This document shows, piece by piece, positions 52,285 through 60,114 of a stretch of 64,000 nucleotides of DNA. This DNA comes from DASQHL01 sp963843685 (GTDB lineage: Bacteria; Chloroflexota; Dehalococcoidia; DSTF01; JACRBR01). The DNA lies in assembly GCA_963843685.1 (NCBI GenBank), contig CAWJLO010000010.1:248001-312000 (forward strand), in the 5' to 3' direction. Within the stretch, counting starts at the first letter, position 1, and each line of letters starts with the position of its first letter. Below the pieces are notes generated by a model. That model made no database searches and had not been told where the DNA came from. It was given only the letters and a program-made list of their open reading frames with translations. A program made the translations under genes and the position numbers.

Positions 52285-54057
52285 CTACAGCTCGTACGTC
52301 AATGCGTAGTCCGCGGGCGCCATGTCAGCGAAGGAGGCCGGGAATGACATGTTCCATCGCCTGCCGAGCTCCTTCAACAAATCGTCGTTAGCGCATCGCG
52401 GGAACGCCCGGCTCCGCTCGTCGAACGCGAACGGATCAAATGACGCATATCGCTTCGTTCTGACGATTTCGTCAAACGATTCGGCGCATAGCCGGAGGTC
52501 GTCACACAGTTGCGTCAGTCCGTCGCACACCCTTGCGGCCTCGAGGCCCCAAGGAAACACGCGCGCCCAAGCCTCAATCTCGCTCGCGAACTCCGTGAGC
52601 CGCTTGCGGCGTCCGGCAAAAAAACGAATCAACTCATCGTGGGTTCCAAAGGACTTCGCCCCGGAGTTCGGAACCGTCCGAAGACTCCCACGACCGGTGT
52701 CCCAGACGACGTATTCAAGAATCTGGAGAAGAGTGGAGCGAGCTGCATCGAAGGCAGCCGAGCGCTCCGAAGCATGCGGCGAAAGTGCGGCGAAGAGAAC
52801 CGAGAGGACGAATCTCACGGTTGGCTCGGTTGAGCTATCTACGACTGCGCTCCAAAGAAAAGTTCGCGGCTCTGGGAAAGGCGTCAATTCGCGAATCGTG
52901 GCGGCGAGCTCCGCGATGTGACGGACCTTCAAGAGCCCCCTGCCGTATTCACTGCCGGCGTCGGAGCCGGCGTTCCCGCCTAAGACGTCTAACTCGTACT
53001 GACTTCTCAGCGAGACGAACTCACCGAGCGTCCGCGCGACCTCCAAGAGCCGCCGACCTTGGAGCGCGTCGCTCGCCGTGAATGGCAACGGCAAGATGCG
53101 TCTCGACAAACTGGCGAATTGAAGGTTGGAGGAAAGCAGCTCGTCGGATCGCCTTAAGACTTCCGTGGCGTTGGGATCCACGATCACCAACTGCAGGTCC
53201 GAGTTTATCGCCATTTTCTCGAGCAGGACTCTCTTGATGTAGTCATCGCGAAACGAACACCCGACGGCGATGACAACGTTCGCATCGCCGAGGATCGAGC
53301 GAAACTGACCGATCAGCGTGGCGTAGGGCTCGACGTGCTGCTCTTTCGCAAGTGTGGGGTAAATCAAGACTGTGGAGACGCTGTCCTCGCTGAAGAACTC
53401 CACCCCGGTAGTTAGGGGCTTAATGGGGATCTTCACGATCTTGCGCTGGCGGCCGCTCGTCACGTACCAAAGTAGACTGCCATGCAGTTTGTGAAGCCGT
53501 ACGCGGTAGTCAGGCGACCTAAAGAGCGCGGGGTTCCAATACGCATCGAATCCGTCCGTGTATGGAATGTCCCACCGCTGGCAGGTCATCTCGATGGCAG
53601 TGTCGTAGTTCAAGGAGAATACGTCGAGTTCTTGGTAGTAACTGACGAAGTCGCGGAGAGGTGCCAAATAACCGAGCGCGCTTGCGCTTACGGTGCACTT
53701 GGCGCGGATGTGCTCTTCCAGCAGTTGGAGCAGGCGAGAGAGATGTGTCTGGGCTCTGCGGAGGTCAGCGGTCCAGCTGCTCGCGAACGCGGAGAGGGGG
53801 TTGTCTCCACGTTCAGAAAGTAGCTGGACTGTCGAGAGAAGGAGCTCGACATCCAAGATGCGGCGGCCTTCTCGGATTGGCTCGAAGTCGTTCAAGCGCG
53901 CCAAAATGAAGTCCAGGGCGGCGACCTCCGCCTTCGTTCCGGCGCTTTCGACGAACTGACGAAACGACTCAACGAGCTCGAACACGGTCGGGCATCCGGC
54001 ATCGACCGAGGCTCCGGCGCCTAGCAGGAAGACCACCTTTGGCGAGTCTTGCGTCAT
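52285..54057 (-). CDS. SIR2-domain protein, candidate anti-phage NADase
   Basis: 590 residues. The N-terminal SIR2-like domain has VVFLLGAGASVDAGCPT (NAD-binding), LDVFSLNYDTAIEMTCQRWD, RLHKLHGSLLWYV (catalytic His in H-G-S), and VVIAVGCSFRDDYIKRVLLE. No zinc-binding cysteine module typical of deacetylase sirtuins is seen, as in defence SIR2 proteins that consume NAD+ during phage attack. The C-terminal 280 residues are helical and match no family I know. G+C content and codon use are distinctly lower and more even than in neighbouring genes, suggesting recent acquisition. Confidence 0.8.
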   Translation of the reverse strand: MTQDSPKVVFLLGAGASVDAGCPTVFELVESFRQFVESAGTKAEVAALDFILARLNDFEPIREGRRILDVELLLSTVQLLSERGDNPLSAFASSWTADLRRAQTHLSRLLQLLEEHIRAKCTVSASALGYLAPLRDFVSYYQELDVFSLNYDTAIEMTCQRWDIPYTDGFDAYWNPALFRSPDYRVRLHKLHGSLLWYVTSGRQRKIVKIPIKPLTTGVEFFSEDSVSTVLIYPTLAKEQHVEPYATLIGQFRSILGDANVVIAVGCSFRDDYIKRVLLEKMAINSDLQLVIVDPNATEVLRRSDELLSSNLQFASLSRRILPLPFTASDALQGRRLLEVARTLGEFVSLRSQYELDVLGGNAGSDAGSEYGRGLLKVRHIAELAATIRELTPFPEPRTFLWSAVVDSSTEPTVRFVLSVLFAALSPHASERSAAFDAARSTLLQILEYVVWDTGRGSLRTVPNSGAKSFGTHDELIRFFAGRRKRLTEFASEIEAWARVFPWGLEAARVCDGLTQLCDDLRLCAESFDEIVRTKRYASFDPFAFDERSRAFPRCANDDLLKELGRRWNMSFPASFADMAPADYALTYEL

Positions 54058-54100
54058 CTAACGAACCGCTTCGTAGGATGTTCCTTCGCGAAGGGTAGCA

Positions 54101-55480
54101 TCACGCGCGGCGGCGGGGGCGCGTGGGTTTGGCGCGCGGTGTGGCTTCGTGGCGCGGGGGGTCGCCGAGGACGATTACGGTGCAGACGCTGGGGTCGACG
54201 AGGCGGGAGGCGAGGCGTTCGCCGAGGTCGTCGAGGGAGAGCGCCGTTGTTATGACGGTGGGGAGTCTGGCGGTGTGGCGGTAGTTGAGGAGCTGGAAGA
54301 GGCGGTCGCGGACCCAGGGGATGCCGGTCTGGGTGTCGAGGTCGTCGAGGATGAGGAGGGGGGCGGTCTTCATCTCGTCGAAGGCGTCGTGGGAGCGGGT
54401 CTCGTCGGAGGCGAAGCCGCGGCGGAGGTAGTCGAGCAGGTCGGGGACGACGATGAAGTGCGGTGTCTCGCCGCGCTGGCGGCGGTAGTTGGCGATGGCG
54501 GCGGCGAGGTGGGTCTTGCCGGCGCCGTGGGGGCCCATGAAGAGGAGCCAGCCGTCGGGCTGCTCGGCGAAGGCGAGGGAGTGGCGGTAGGCGTTCTCGA
54601 GGCGCTTGCGGTCGTCGACGGCGAGGTGGGCGCCGTGGGTGTCGAAGCGCTCGAAGGTCATCTCGCGGATGAGGGGGTGGTCGAGGACGTCGAGGGCGCG
54701 GAGGTCGGAGGGGCGCCTCGCCTCGAGCACGTAGACGCGGGCGATGCCGGCGTCGGTGAGGCGCGTGCGGAGGCGGTCGTCGAGCTGCTCCGGGAGGAGG
54801 TTGGTGGTGACGACGGTGGGGAGGCGGTTGTTGAAGCGGTGGTTGATGAGCTGGAAGAGCTTCTCCTGCGCCCAGGGGGTCTGCGCCTGCGTGCCGAGAT
54901 CGTCGAGGACGAGGACGGGGGCGTTGCGGACGCGCTCGAAGAGATCGTCGTAGGCGACGTCGGCGCCGGGCTGGTAGGCGGAGCGCAGGTGGTCGAGCAG
55001 GTCGGGGACGACGACGAAGAGCGCGGGCTCGCCGCGGGCGAGGAGGCGGTTGACGATGGCGGCGGCGATGTGTGTCTTGCCGCAGCCGGAGGCGCCGGAG
55101 AGGAGCAGCCAGCCGTCGGGGGCGTCGGCGAAGGCGGTGGCGTCGTCGACGCACTGGCGGTAGATCTCCTGCTCGTGCGCGCCGGGTGCGCGGCCGCGGG
55201 CGATCAGGTTGCGGAAGCCCAGGCGCTCGAGGGCGCCGATGTTCGAGTAGCGGAGGAGGCGGTCGTGGCGGTCGGCGGCGGTCTCCTGTGCGGCGCAGCG
55301 GCAGGGGACGGCCTTGCCGAAGTCGGGGTGCTCCGGGCCGACGTTGAGGCGGACGAACTTCGCGCCGCGGCAGTAGGGGCAGCTCTCGTCGTCAGGAGTT
55401 GAGACGCTGGCGGAGGATGCGGCCGTACTTGCCGCGGAAGTAGCGTTCTTCGCCGGCATGATCTCGCTCAGTTTTCGCAT
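54101..55480 (-). CDS. DnaC/DnaI-like helicase loader with two AAA+ modules
   Basis: 459 residues. A zinc-ribbon-like N-terminus (CPYC at 34-37, C-R-C at 60-62) as in DnaI-type loaders is followed by two AAA+ domains. Module 1: Walker A GASGCGKTH (about 129-137), Walker B VLVLDDLG (189-196), with NHRFNNRLPTVVTTNLLPEQ. Module 2 starts REMTFERFDTHGAH and has GPHGAGKTH (316-324) and LLILDDLD (375-382), then LLNYRHTARLPTVITTALSL. Probably loads the DnaB helicase encoded two genes upstream. The start codon is ATG 55480 or 55459; either overlaps the DnaD gene by 68-89 nt. Family loaders normally have one AAA+ module. Confidence 0.8.
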   Translation of the reverse strand: MRKLSEIMPAKNATSAASTAASSASVSTPDDESCPYCRGAKFVRLNVGPEHPDFGKAVPCRCAAQETAADRHDRLLRYSNIGALERLGFRNLIARGRAPGAHEQEIYRQCVDDATAFADAPDGWLLLSGASGCGKTHIAAAIVNRLLARGEPALFVVVPDLLDHLRSAYQPGADVAYDDLFERVRNAPVLVLDDLGTQAQTPWAQEKLFQLINHRFNNRLPTVVTTNLLPEQLDDRLRTRLTDAGIARVYVLEARRPSDLRALDVLDHPLIREMTFERFDTHGAHLAVDDRKRLENAYRHSLAFAEQPDGWLLFMGPHGAGKTHLAAAIANYRRQRGETPHFIVVPDLLDYLRRGFASDETRSHDAFDEMKTAPLLILDDLDTQTGIPWVRDRLFQLLNYRHTARLPTVITTALSLDDLGERLASRLVDPSVCTVIVLGDPPRHEATPRAKPTRPRRRA

Positions 55481-56135
55481 GATCGGGGCCCTCGATAGCC
55501 CAGCGTTCCAGGATGCGTGAGACGTAGCGCCAACTGCGTGCGTTCTGCGCGGCGGCCTCGCGGAAGGCGGCCTCGAGCCAGTCGGCGGGGTAGAGTCGCT
55601 CGGCCTCGGCGAGCTCATCGGCGATGAGGGGGGAGAGTGTGCCGATGAGGGACTCGTAGAGGGCGAAGATGCTCGAGCGGGCGGCGCGGGGGGCGGGCAT
55701 GGGGACGACGCGGCCGACCTGGACGGCGCCGGATCGGACGGCCTCCATGCCGCGGCGGTCGGCGGGTGCGTTGAGGAAGTAGAGGTCGATGCGGCGATCT
55801 TCGTCTTCGACGACGAGGGGGAGGAGGACGCCGAGATCGGCGGCGCGCGCGAGGCCGGCATCGATGGCGTCGTCGGGGGCGTTTGCGGCGCCGAGGTAGA
55901 GCGCGAGGGAGGGGTCGGCGGCGAGCTCGGCAGCGGTGACCCAGCGTGGCGAGCCGCGCTTCGCCTGCAGCACCTTGAAGGCGTAGAGCGTGACGCCGAG
56001 CGACGCGGGGTCGGCGGCGAGGGAGGGGAGGATGTCGGTGAAGAAGACGCGCGGGATGGCGGTGGCCTCGGCGCGAGCGGGGAAGCCGGAGAAGGGGGTG
56101 TCAGTGGCGGGTTGAGGCGCGCGTTTGGAGACCAA
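55392..56135 (-). CDS. DnaD/DnaB_2-domain primosome protein
   Basis: 247 residues. The N-terminal part (PRVFFTDILPSLAADPASLG) resembles the winged helix of DnaD. The C-terminal DnaB_2 domain is seen in SIFALYESLIGTLSPLIADE, LAEAERLYPADWLEAAFREA and SWRYVSRILERWAIEG. DnaD-type proteins help open the origin and recruit helicase and loader. The gene sits 3 nt after dnaB and overlaps the loader gene, forming one operon. Confidence 0.85.
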   Translation of the reverse strand: MVSKRAPQPATDTPFSGFPARAEATAIPRVFFTDILPSLAADPASLGVTLYAFKVLQAKRGSPRWVTAAELAADPSLALYLGAANAPDDAIDAGLARAADLGVLLPLVVEDEDRRIDLYFLNAPADRRGMEAVRSGAVQVGRVVPMPAPRAARSSIFALYESLIGTLSPLIADELAEAERLYPADWLEAAFREAAAQNARSWRYVSRILERWAIEGPDHAKTERDHAGEERYFRGKYGRILRQRLNS

Positions 56136-56138
56136 GGG

Positions 56139-57515
56139 TCAGGCCGTCTCCTCTTCGATCACCATCAGATCCTCGAAGCGGGAGAGATGGTTGCGGAAGC
56201 GGAGGTGGACGACGCCGGTGGGGCCGTTGCGGTGCTTGGCGACGATGAGCTTGGTGATGCCCTCCGGGTACGGCTGGTCGAAGTTGCGGGTCTCCCACTC
56301 CTCGCGGGTGACGTAGATGTCCTCGCGGTAGATGAACATGACGACGTCGGCGTCCTGCTCGATGCTGCCGGACTCGCGGAGGTCGGAGAGCATGGGGATG
56401 TGGGGTGTGCGCATCTCGGGCGCGCGGGAGAGCTGGGCGGCGGCGATGACGGGGACGTCGAGATCGCGGGCGAGCATCTTGAGGCCGCGGGAGATCTCGC
56501 TGACCTCCTGGACGCGGTTGTCGCGCGTGCGGCTGCTGCCCTGCATGAGCTGCAGGTAGTCGATGAGGATGAGGTCGATGCCGCCGAGCTGCTGGGCGAG
56601 GCGGCGGACCTTCGTCTGGATCTGGCCGACGGTGACCATCGACGAATCGTCGATGTAGATCTCGAGGCCGGAGAGCTCGCCGGTGGCGTTCATGGCGCGG
56701 CGCTCCTCGGCCTCGCTCATCTGGCCGAGACGGAGGCGGGAGGCATCGACGCCGGATTCGGCGGCGAGGAGGCGCTGGGCGAGCTGCTCGCCGGACATCT
56801 CGATGGTGAAGATGGCGACGCGGGCGTTCTGGCCGACGGCGGCGTTGCGGCCGAAGTTGATGAGCAGCGACGACTTGCCGACGGAGGGGCGCGCGGCGAG
56901 GACGACGAGGTCGGAGCGGTGGAAGCCGCCGAGGAGGGTGTCGACGTCCATGAAGCCGCTGCGGATGGCGCCGATGGTGCCGGCGAAGACGGAATCGATG
57001 CCGGGGGTCTCCCAGAAGTCGTCGAGGAGCTGGCGGAGCGGGACGAGATCGCTGGTGCGCTGCGACTGACGCACGCCCATGATGAGGTTCTCGGCGCGGG
57101 CGATGGCGCCGTCGAGATCGGGGCCGCCCTGGTAGGCGACCTGGACGATCTGGGAGCCGGCGGAGATCATCGCGCGGTAGGTGGCGTCGCGCTTGACGAT
57201 GTGGGCGTAGTGCTCGACGCCGATGGGGGTGGCGAGATCGCCGACGATGCGGGAGAGGTAGGGGAGGCCGCCGACGTCGTCGAGGCGCTCGCGTCGTGAG
57301 AGCTCGTGGGCGAGGGTGACCTGGTTGATGGGCTCGTTGCGCTCCCAGAGGGCGATGCAGGCCTCGTAGGCCCAGCGGTTCTGGTCGCGGTAGAAGTCCT
57401 CGGGCTGGACGACGCCTTCGACGCGGCCGATGGCCTCTTCGTCCACGAGGATGGAGGCGATGCAGGCCTCCTCCGCTTCGACGTTGAACGGCGGGAGTTT
57501 GTCGGCGGAGACCAT
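56139..57515 (-). CDS. dnaB: replicative DNA helicase DnaB
   Basis: 458 residues. N-terminal DnaB domain (PPFNVEAEEACIASILVDEE) and RecA-like domain with Walker A LAARPSVGKSSL, GQNARVAIFTIEMSGEQL, Walker B DLILIDYLQLMQGSSRTRDN, and LSDLRESGSIEQDADVVMFI. Unwinds the chromosome at the fork. The weak GAGG before the ATG suggests coupling to the small upstream gene, whose stop lies 3 nt away. Confidence 0.96.
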   Translation of the reverse strand: MVSADKLPPFNVEAEEACIASILVDEEAIGRVEGVVQPEDFYRDQNRWAYEACIALWERNEPINQVTLAHELSRRERLDDVGGLPYLSRIVGDLATPIGVEHYAHIVKRDATYRAMISAGSQIVQVAYQGGPDLDGAIARAENLIMGVRQSQRTSDLVPLRQLLDDFWETPGIDSVFAGTIGAIRSGFMDVDTLLGGFHRSDLVVLAARPSVGKSSLLINFGRNAAVGQNARVAIFTIEMSGEQLAQRLLAAESGVDASRLRLGQMSEAEERRAMNATGELSGLEIYIDDSSMVTVGQIQTKVRRLAQQLGGIDLILIDYLQLMQGSSRTRDNRVQEVSEISRGLKMLARDLDVPVIAAAQLSRAPEMRTPHIPMLSDLRESGSIEQDADVVMFIYREDIYVTREEWETRNFDQPYPEGITKLIVAKHRNGPTGVVHLRFRNHLSRFEDLMVIEEETA

Positions 57516-57518
57516 GGG

Positions 57519-57734
57519 TTATTCCTCGGGATCGGTGTCGGGCGTGCGGTCAGGCTTGCGCTGGGCGAGGAGCTCGGCCGAGGAGCGGCCGAGCAGGAGA
57601 CGGCCGAGGGTGCGGTGGCCGAGGGCGCTGTTGTACTTGCGCCAGGTGTTGCGGACGTCGTCGGCCGTCCGGGCGCCACGGAGCGCCTTCTCGGCCTCAC
57701 GAAGGGTGATCTGGTAGTCGACGGCGATGGGCAA
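57519..57734 (-). CDS. small hypothetical protein between rplI and dnaB
   Basis: 71 residues, TTG start after GGGAGG: DYQITLREAEKALRGARTAD, then TWRKYNSALGHRTLGRLLLG. Highly charged and mostly helical. Its place in the replication operon and its tight spacing to dnaB suggest it is a real gene, but no function is known. Confidence 0.6.
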   Translation of the reverse strand: MPIAVDYQITLREAEKALRGARTADDVRNTWRKYNSALGHRTLGRLLLGRSSAELLAQRKPDRTPDTDPEE

Positions 57735-57833
57735 CGGGGCTGCCTCCCTGCACCTCGGTTATCGCGTATGGCCGCCGGACCTTGCGGGTCCGGGGGACGT
57801 TGCGCCGAGGAGAGGGAGGGTCGATGGGCGGCC

Positions 57834-58430
57834 CTACTCGTCCTCGGCGGCTTCTTCTTCTTCGGCTTCGCTCTCGACCTCGGCCTCGGCCTCGGCCTCC
57901 TGGGCCTCGTCGGCTTCGGGGGCGGCGGTCGCGGCCGGGGCGCCGCCTTCGGCGCGGGCCTTGATGTCGGCTGCGGTGGTGCCGTCTTCGCCGACGACGC
58001 TGACGTTCACGGTAGCGCTGACGTTGCGGGTGAGGCGGATGCTCACCGGGTAGTCACCGAGGTCCTTGATGGGCTCGGCGAGCATGACGTTCTGGCGCTC
58101 GAACTCGGCGGCGATGGTCTCGGCGACCTTTGCGGCGATATCAGCGGTGCCGACGGAGCCGAAGAGCTTCCCGCTCGGGCCGGCCTTGGCGGTCAGCGTG
58201 TAAGCAACGCCTTCGAGCTTGTCGGCGAGCTTGCGGGCGTCGTTGTCCTTGGCCTCCTGGAGCTTGGCCTCGCGGGCGGCACGCTTCTCGACGGACTGGA
58301 CCATCGCGGCGGTGGCCGGGAGGGCGAGCTTGCGGGGCAGGAGGTAGTTGCGGGCGAAGCCGGGCTTCACTTCCTTTATGTCACCTAGCCTGGCAGTCCC
58401 GGGGACGTCTTCGAGGAATACGACCTTCAC
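57834..58430 (-). CDS. rplI: 50S ribosomal protein L9
   Basis: 198 residues. VVFLEDVPGTARLGDIKEVK, GFARNYLLPRKLALPAT are the N-terminal rRNA-binding signature, followed by the long helix and the C-terminal domain (KLFGSVGTADIAAKV, IKDLGDYPVSIRL). An acidic tail of about 50 residues (EADEAQEAEAEAEVESEAEE) extends the protein beyond the usual 150. GTG start with CAGGAG upstream. First gene of the dnaB operon; the usual rpsR partner is absent. Confidence 0.95.
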   Translation of the reverse strand: MKVVFLEDVPGTARLGDIKEVKPGFARNYLLPRKLALPATAAMVQSVEKRAAREAKLQEAKDNDARKLADKLEGVAYTLTAKAGPSGKLFGSVGTADIAAKVAETIAAEFERQNVMLAEPIKDLGDYPVSIRLTRNVSATVNVSVVGEDGTTAADIKARAEGGAPAATAAPEADEAQEAEAEAEVESEAEEEEAAEDE

Positions 58431-58522
58431 GGCGATCTCCTGACAAAGAGACGCCGCCCGAGTCAGTCTGCTGGCGTGGTGGCTGAGGTTTCGCAGACCG
58501 ACAGGGGCGCCGTCACTGCTGC

Positions 58523-58550
58523 ATACTACGCTTGGTGCGATGCCGGACAA
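58523..58550 (-). promoter_or_regulatory. possible promoter of the rplI-dnaB operon
   Basis: TTGTCC and TAGTAT are separated by 16 nt on the minus strand, giving a leader of about 85 nt before rplI. A nearby TGT-TATAAC is a second candidate. Confidence 0.35.
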
Positions 58551-58657
58551 GTTATAACAGGTCAACGGGCCCCACGGAATCTTCCCCACCCTGTTGGGTT
58601 GTCGCTTCGGGTGGTGGAAAGCCGCGTGTGAGTATTAGAACATGCGTGCGGGGCGTG

Positions 58658-59134
58658 TCAAGGGCGACGCAGCAGGCGCTCGATGACGTCGATGTGGATG
58701 CGGAGGTGCCTGTGATTACGCCACAGCGCCTTTTCGACCTCTGGGCCGGTCGCTGATTTCACCGCGGCGCGAATCGGCCGGTGGAGGGCGTCCCACTCGG
58801 CGAACACCTCGTCGACATCTCTCGTCGCCTTCTTGCCGACCATGGCGTACTTCTTCGCCGTCATTCCCGTCATGCCGAGGGGGCTGAACTCGAACCGTCG
58901 GAACAAGAAGCCGCCGAGGTGGAGCTGTTCGGCGAAGAGGAGGTGGCGCACGTTCTCGACGACGGACCAAGCGCCGTTGGGTGGACGGCGATTGAGCAGG
59001 CCCGGGTCCTTCGAGCGGAGGAGGCGTCGAAGACGGGCGCGCTCACGATCGATGTCGGCGATGCTGGCCGCGTATTGCACGGTCGTCGTGGCGTCCCTTC
59101 CGTCAATCGGGCCGAAGCGCGGCGATCTGGCCAC
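58658..59134 (-). CDS. DinB superfamily protein
   Basis: 158 residues of a four-helix bundle: DRERARLRRLLRSKDPGLLN, NGAWSVVENVRHLLFAEQLH, HRPIRAAVKSATG, RNHRHLRIHIDVIERLL. The three histidines (in VRHLLFAEQLH and HRHLRIH) can bind a metal, as in DinB/YfiT-type thiol transferases. GTG start. The reading frame of the nuclease-like gene upstream overlaps its first codons. Confidence 0.75.
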   Translation of the reverse strand: MARSPRFGPIDGRDATTTVQYAASIADIDRERARLRRLLRSKDPGLLNRRPPNGAWSVVENVRHLLFAEQLHLGGFLFRRFEFSPLGMTGMTAKKYAMVGKKATRDVDEVFAEWDALHRPIRAAVKSATGPEVEKALWRNHRHLRIHIDVIERLLRRP

Positions 59135-59817
59135 GCGGCCGTCTTCGAGTAGACGACGGCGTTGCCTTTGGAGCCGACGCGCTCGACGAGGCCGCAGTTG
59201 CGGAGGCAGTAGGCGATCTTTTGGGCGAGGTCGCGGGGGCGGTTGAGGGCTTCGGCGAGATCTGAGGTGAGGAACTCTCTCGGCAGGGTGCTCGGGATGA
59301 GGGCCATGTAGTCGGCGGGGGCGTGGAGCGAGACGGTCTCGTGCACATCGAGAAGGCGGCGTTCGACGGTCACCCAGCCGTTGCGGCGCCAGCGCTTTCC
59401 CCGTTCGAAGCGGCGCAGCTCTTCCTGTTGGGTGAGGACGACGTCGAGCTGGAAGTTCTCGTGCGCGATGAGCTCGGGGAAGCTCACGAGCTCCTCGAAG
59501 ACGTCGATGACGTCGAGGTGTTTCGGGGACTTGCGGCGGCTCCCCTTGTCGCTCTTCTTCTGCGGGAGCTTCGTGATCCAGAGGTCGCGGGGGAGCGGAT
59601 GCACGAGGCGGACGCGGTGGCGCGTCACGAGATCGCGCATCTTGCGGGCGATGGCGGAGAAGTTCGTGGTCTGGATCTCGATGATGAGGTCACGGTGAAG
59701 CACATCGACGACGTAGCCGTCGAGACGGACCTCGACATCGCATCCAGGTTGGAGGTAGCGCTCGCGGAGGGAGGCGTGGAGGTGGCCTTCGTTGAGGGTG
59801 CCGATCGATGTGACGAT
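59103..59817 (-). CDS. nuclease-like protein of unknown family (start and end uncertain)
   Basis: About 235 residues. IGTLNEGHLHASLRERYLQP, then DVEVRLDGYVVDVLHRDLII and EIQTTNFSAIARKMRDLVTR show a D-x(6)-E-I-Q pattern of the PD-(D/E)XK nuclease superfamily. RVRLVHPLPRDLWITKLPQK follows, and the C-terminal third (FLTSDLAEALNRPRDLAQKI, YCLRNCGLVERVG) looks like a winged helix. The only well-placed start behind GAGAAGGAG is ATC at 59817; an ATG at 59904 lacks a ribosome binding site. Past about 59150 the frame runs into the DinB gene, so an indel is likely and the stop at 59103 in the next frame is used. Confidence 0.5.
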
Positions 59818-59926
59818 GCGGGGATACTCCTTCTCACCTGCCGCCGCCGGGAATAGTACCGGGAGAGGGGCCGGCGGTGCGTGGCCACGGCAGCGTCGCT
59901 CCATGGCCGAGGACAGGCGGCGAGGA

Positions 59927-59968
59927 TCAGGCGGAGAGCGGCTCGGGTTCGTAGTCGGGGAGCTTCAT
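59927..59968 (-). CDS. possible 13-residue leader peptide
   Basis: ATG preceded by GAGGAGCGCC opens a 13-codon frame (MKLPDYEPEPLSA) ending in TGA, 110 nt before the nuclease-like gene and 147 nt from the EF-G gene on the other strand. The strong ribosome binding site is the only support; it could be a leader peptide or chance. Confidence 0.3.
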   Translation of the reverse strand: MKLPDYEPEPLSA

Positions 59969-60040
59969 GGCGCTCCTCACCGGCCCTCTCTTGAGTTTTC
60001 GGCCGGGGGCTCAAGGGCCCTGTGCGGCCGAGGGGACGCC

Positions 60041-60049
60041 TGTTATGAT
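60041..60049 (+). promoter_or_regulatory. extended -10 promoter of the EF-G homologue
   Basis: TGT-TATGAT is an extended -10 box. Transcription would start near 60056, giving a leader of about 60 nt with GAGGAG at about 60097. Confidence 0.45.
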
Positions 60050-60114
60050 CGTTTCCCTTGCTTTCTTGGGCATCGTCAGGCTCGTGGGCTGAATCTGAGG
60101 AGCACACATCCGGC

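Noticed and set aside
54101..55861. 586-codon version of the helicase loader starting at 55861
   Set aside because: The first 127 codons are Ser/Pro/Ala-rich shadow of the DnaD gene; the zinc-ribbon and AAA+ parts start after the ATG at 55480 or 55459.
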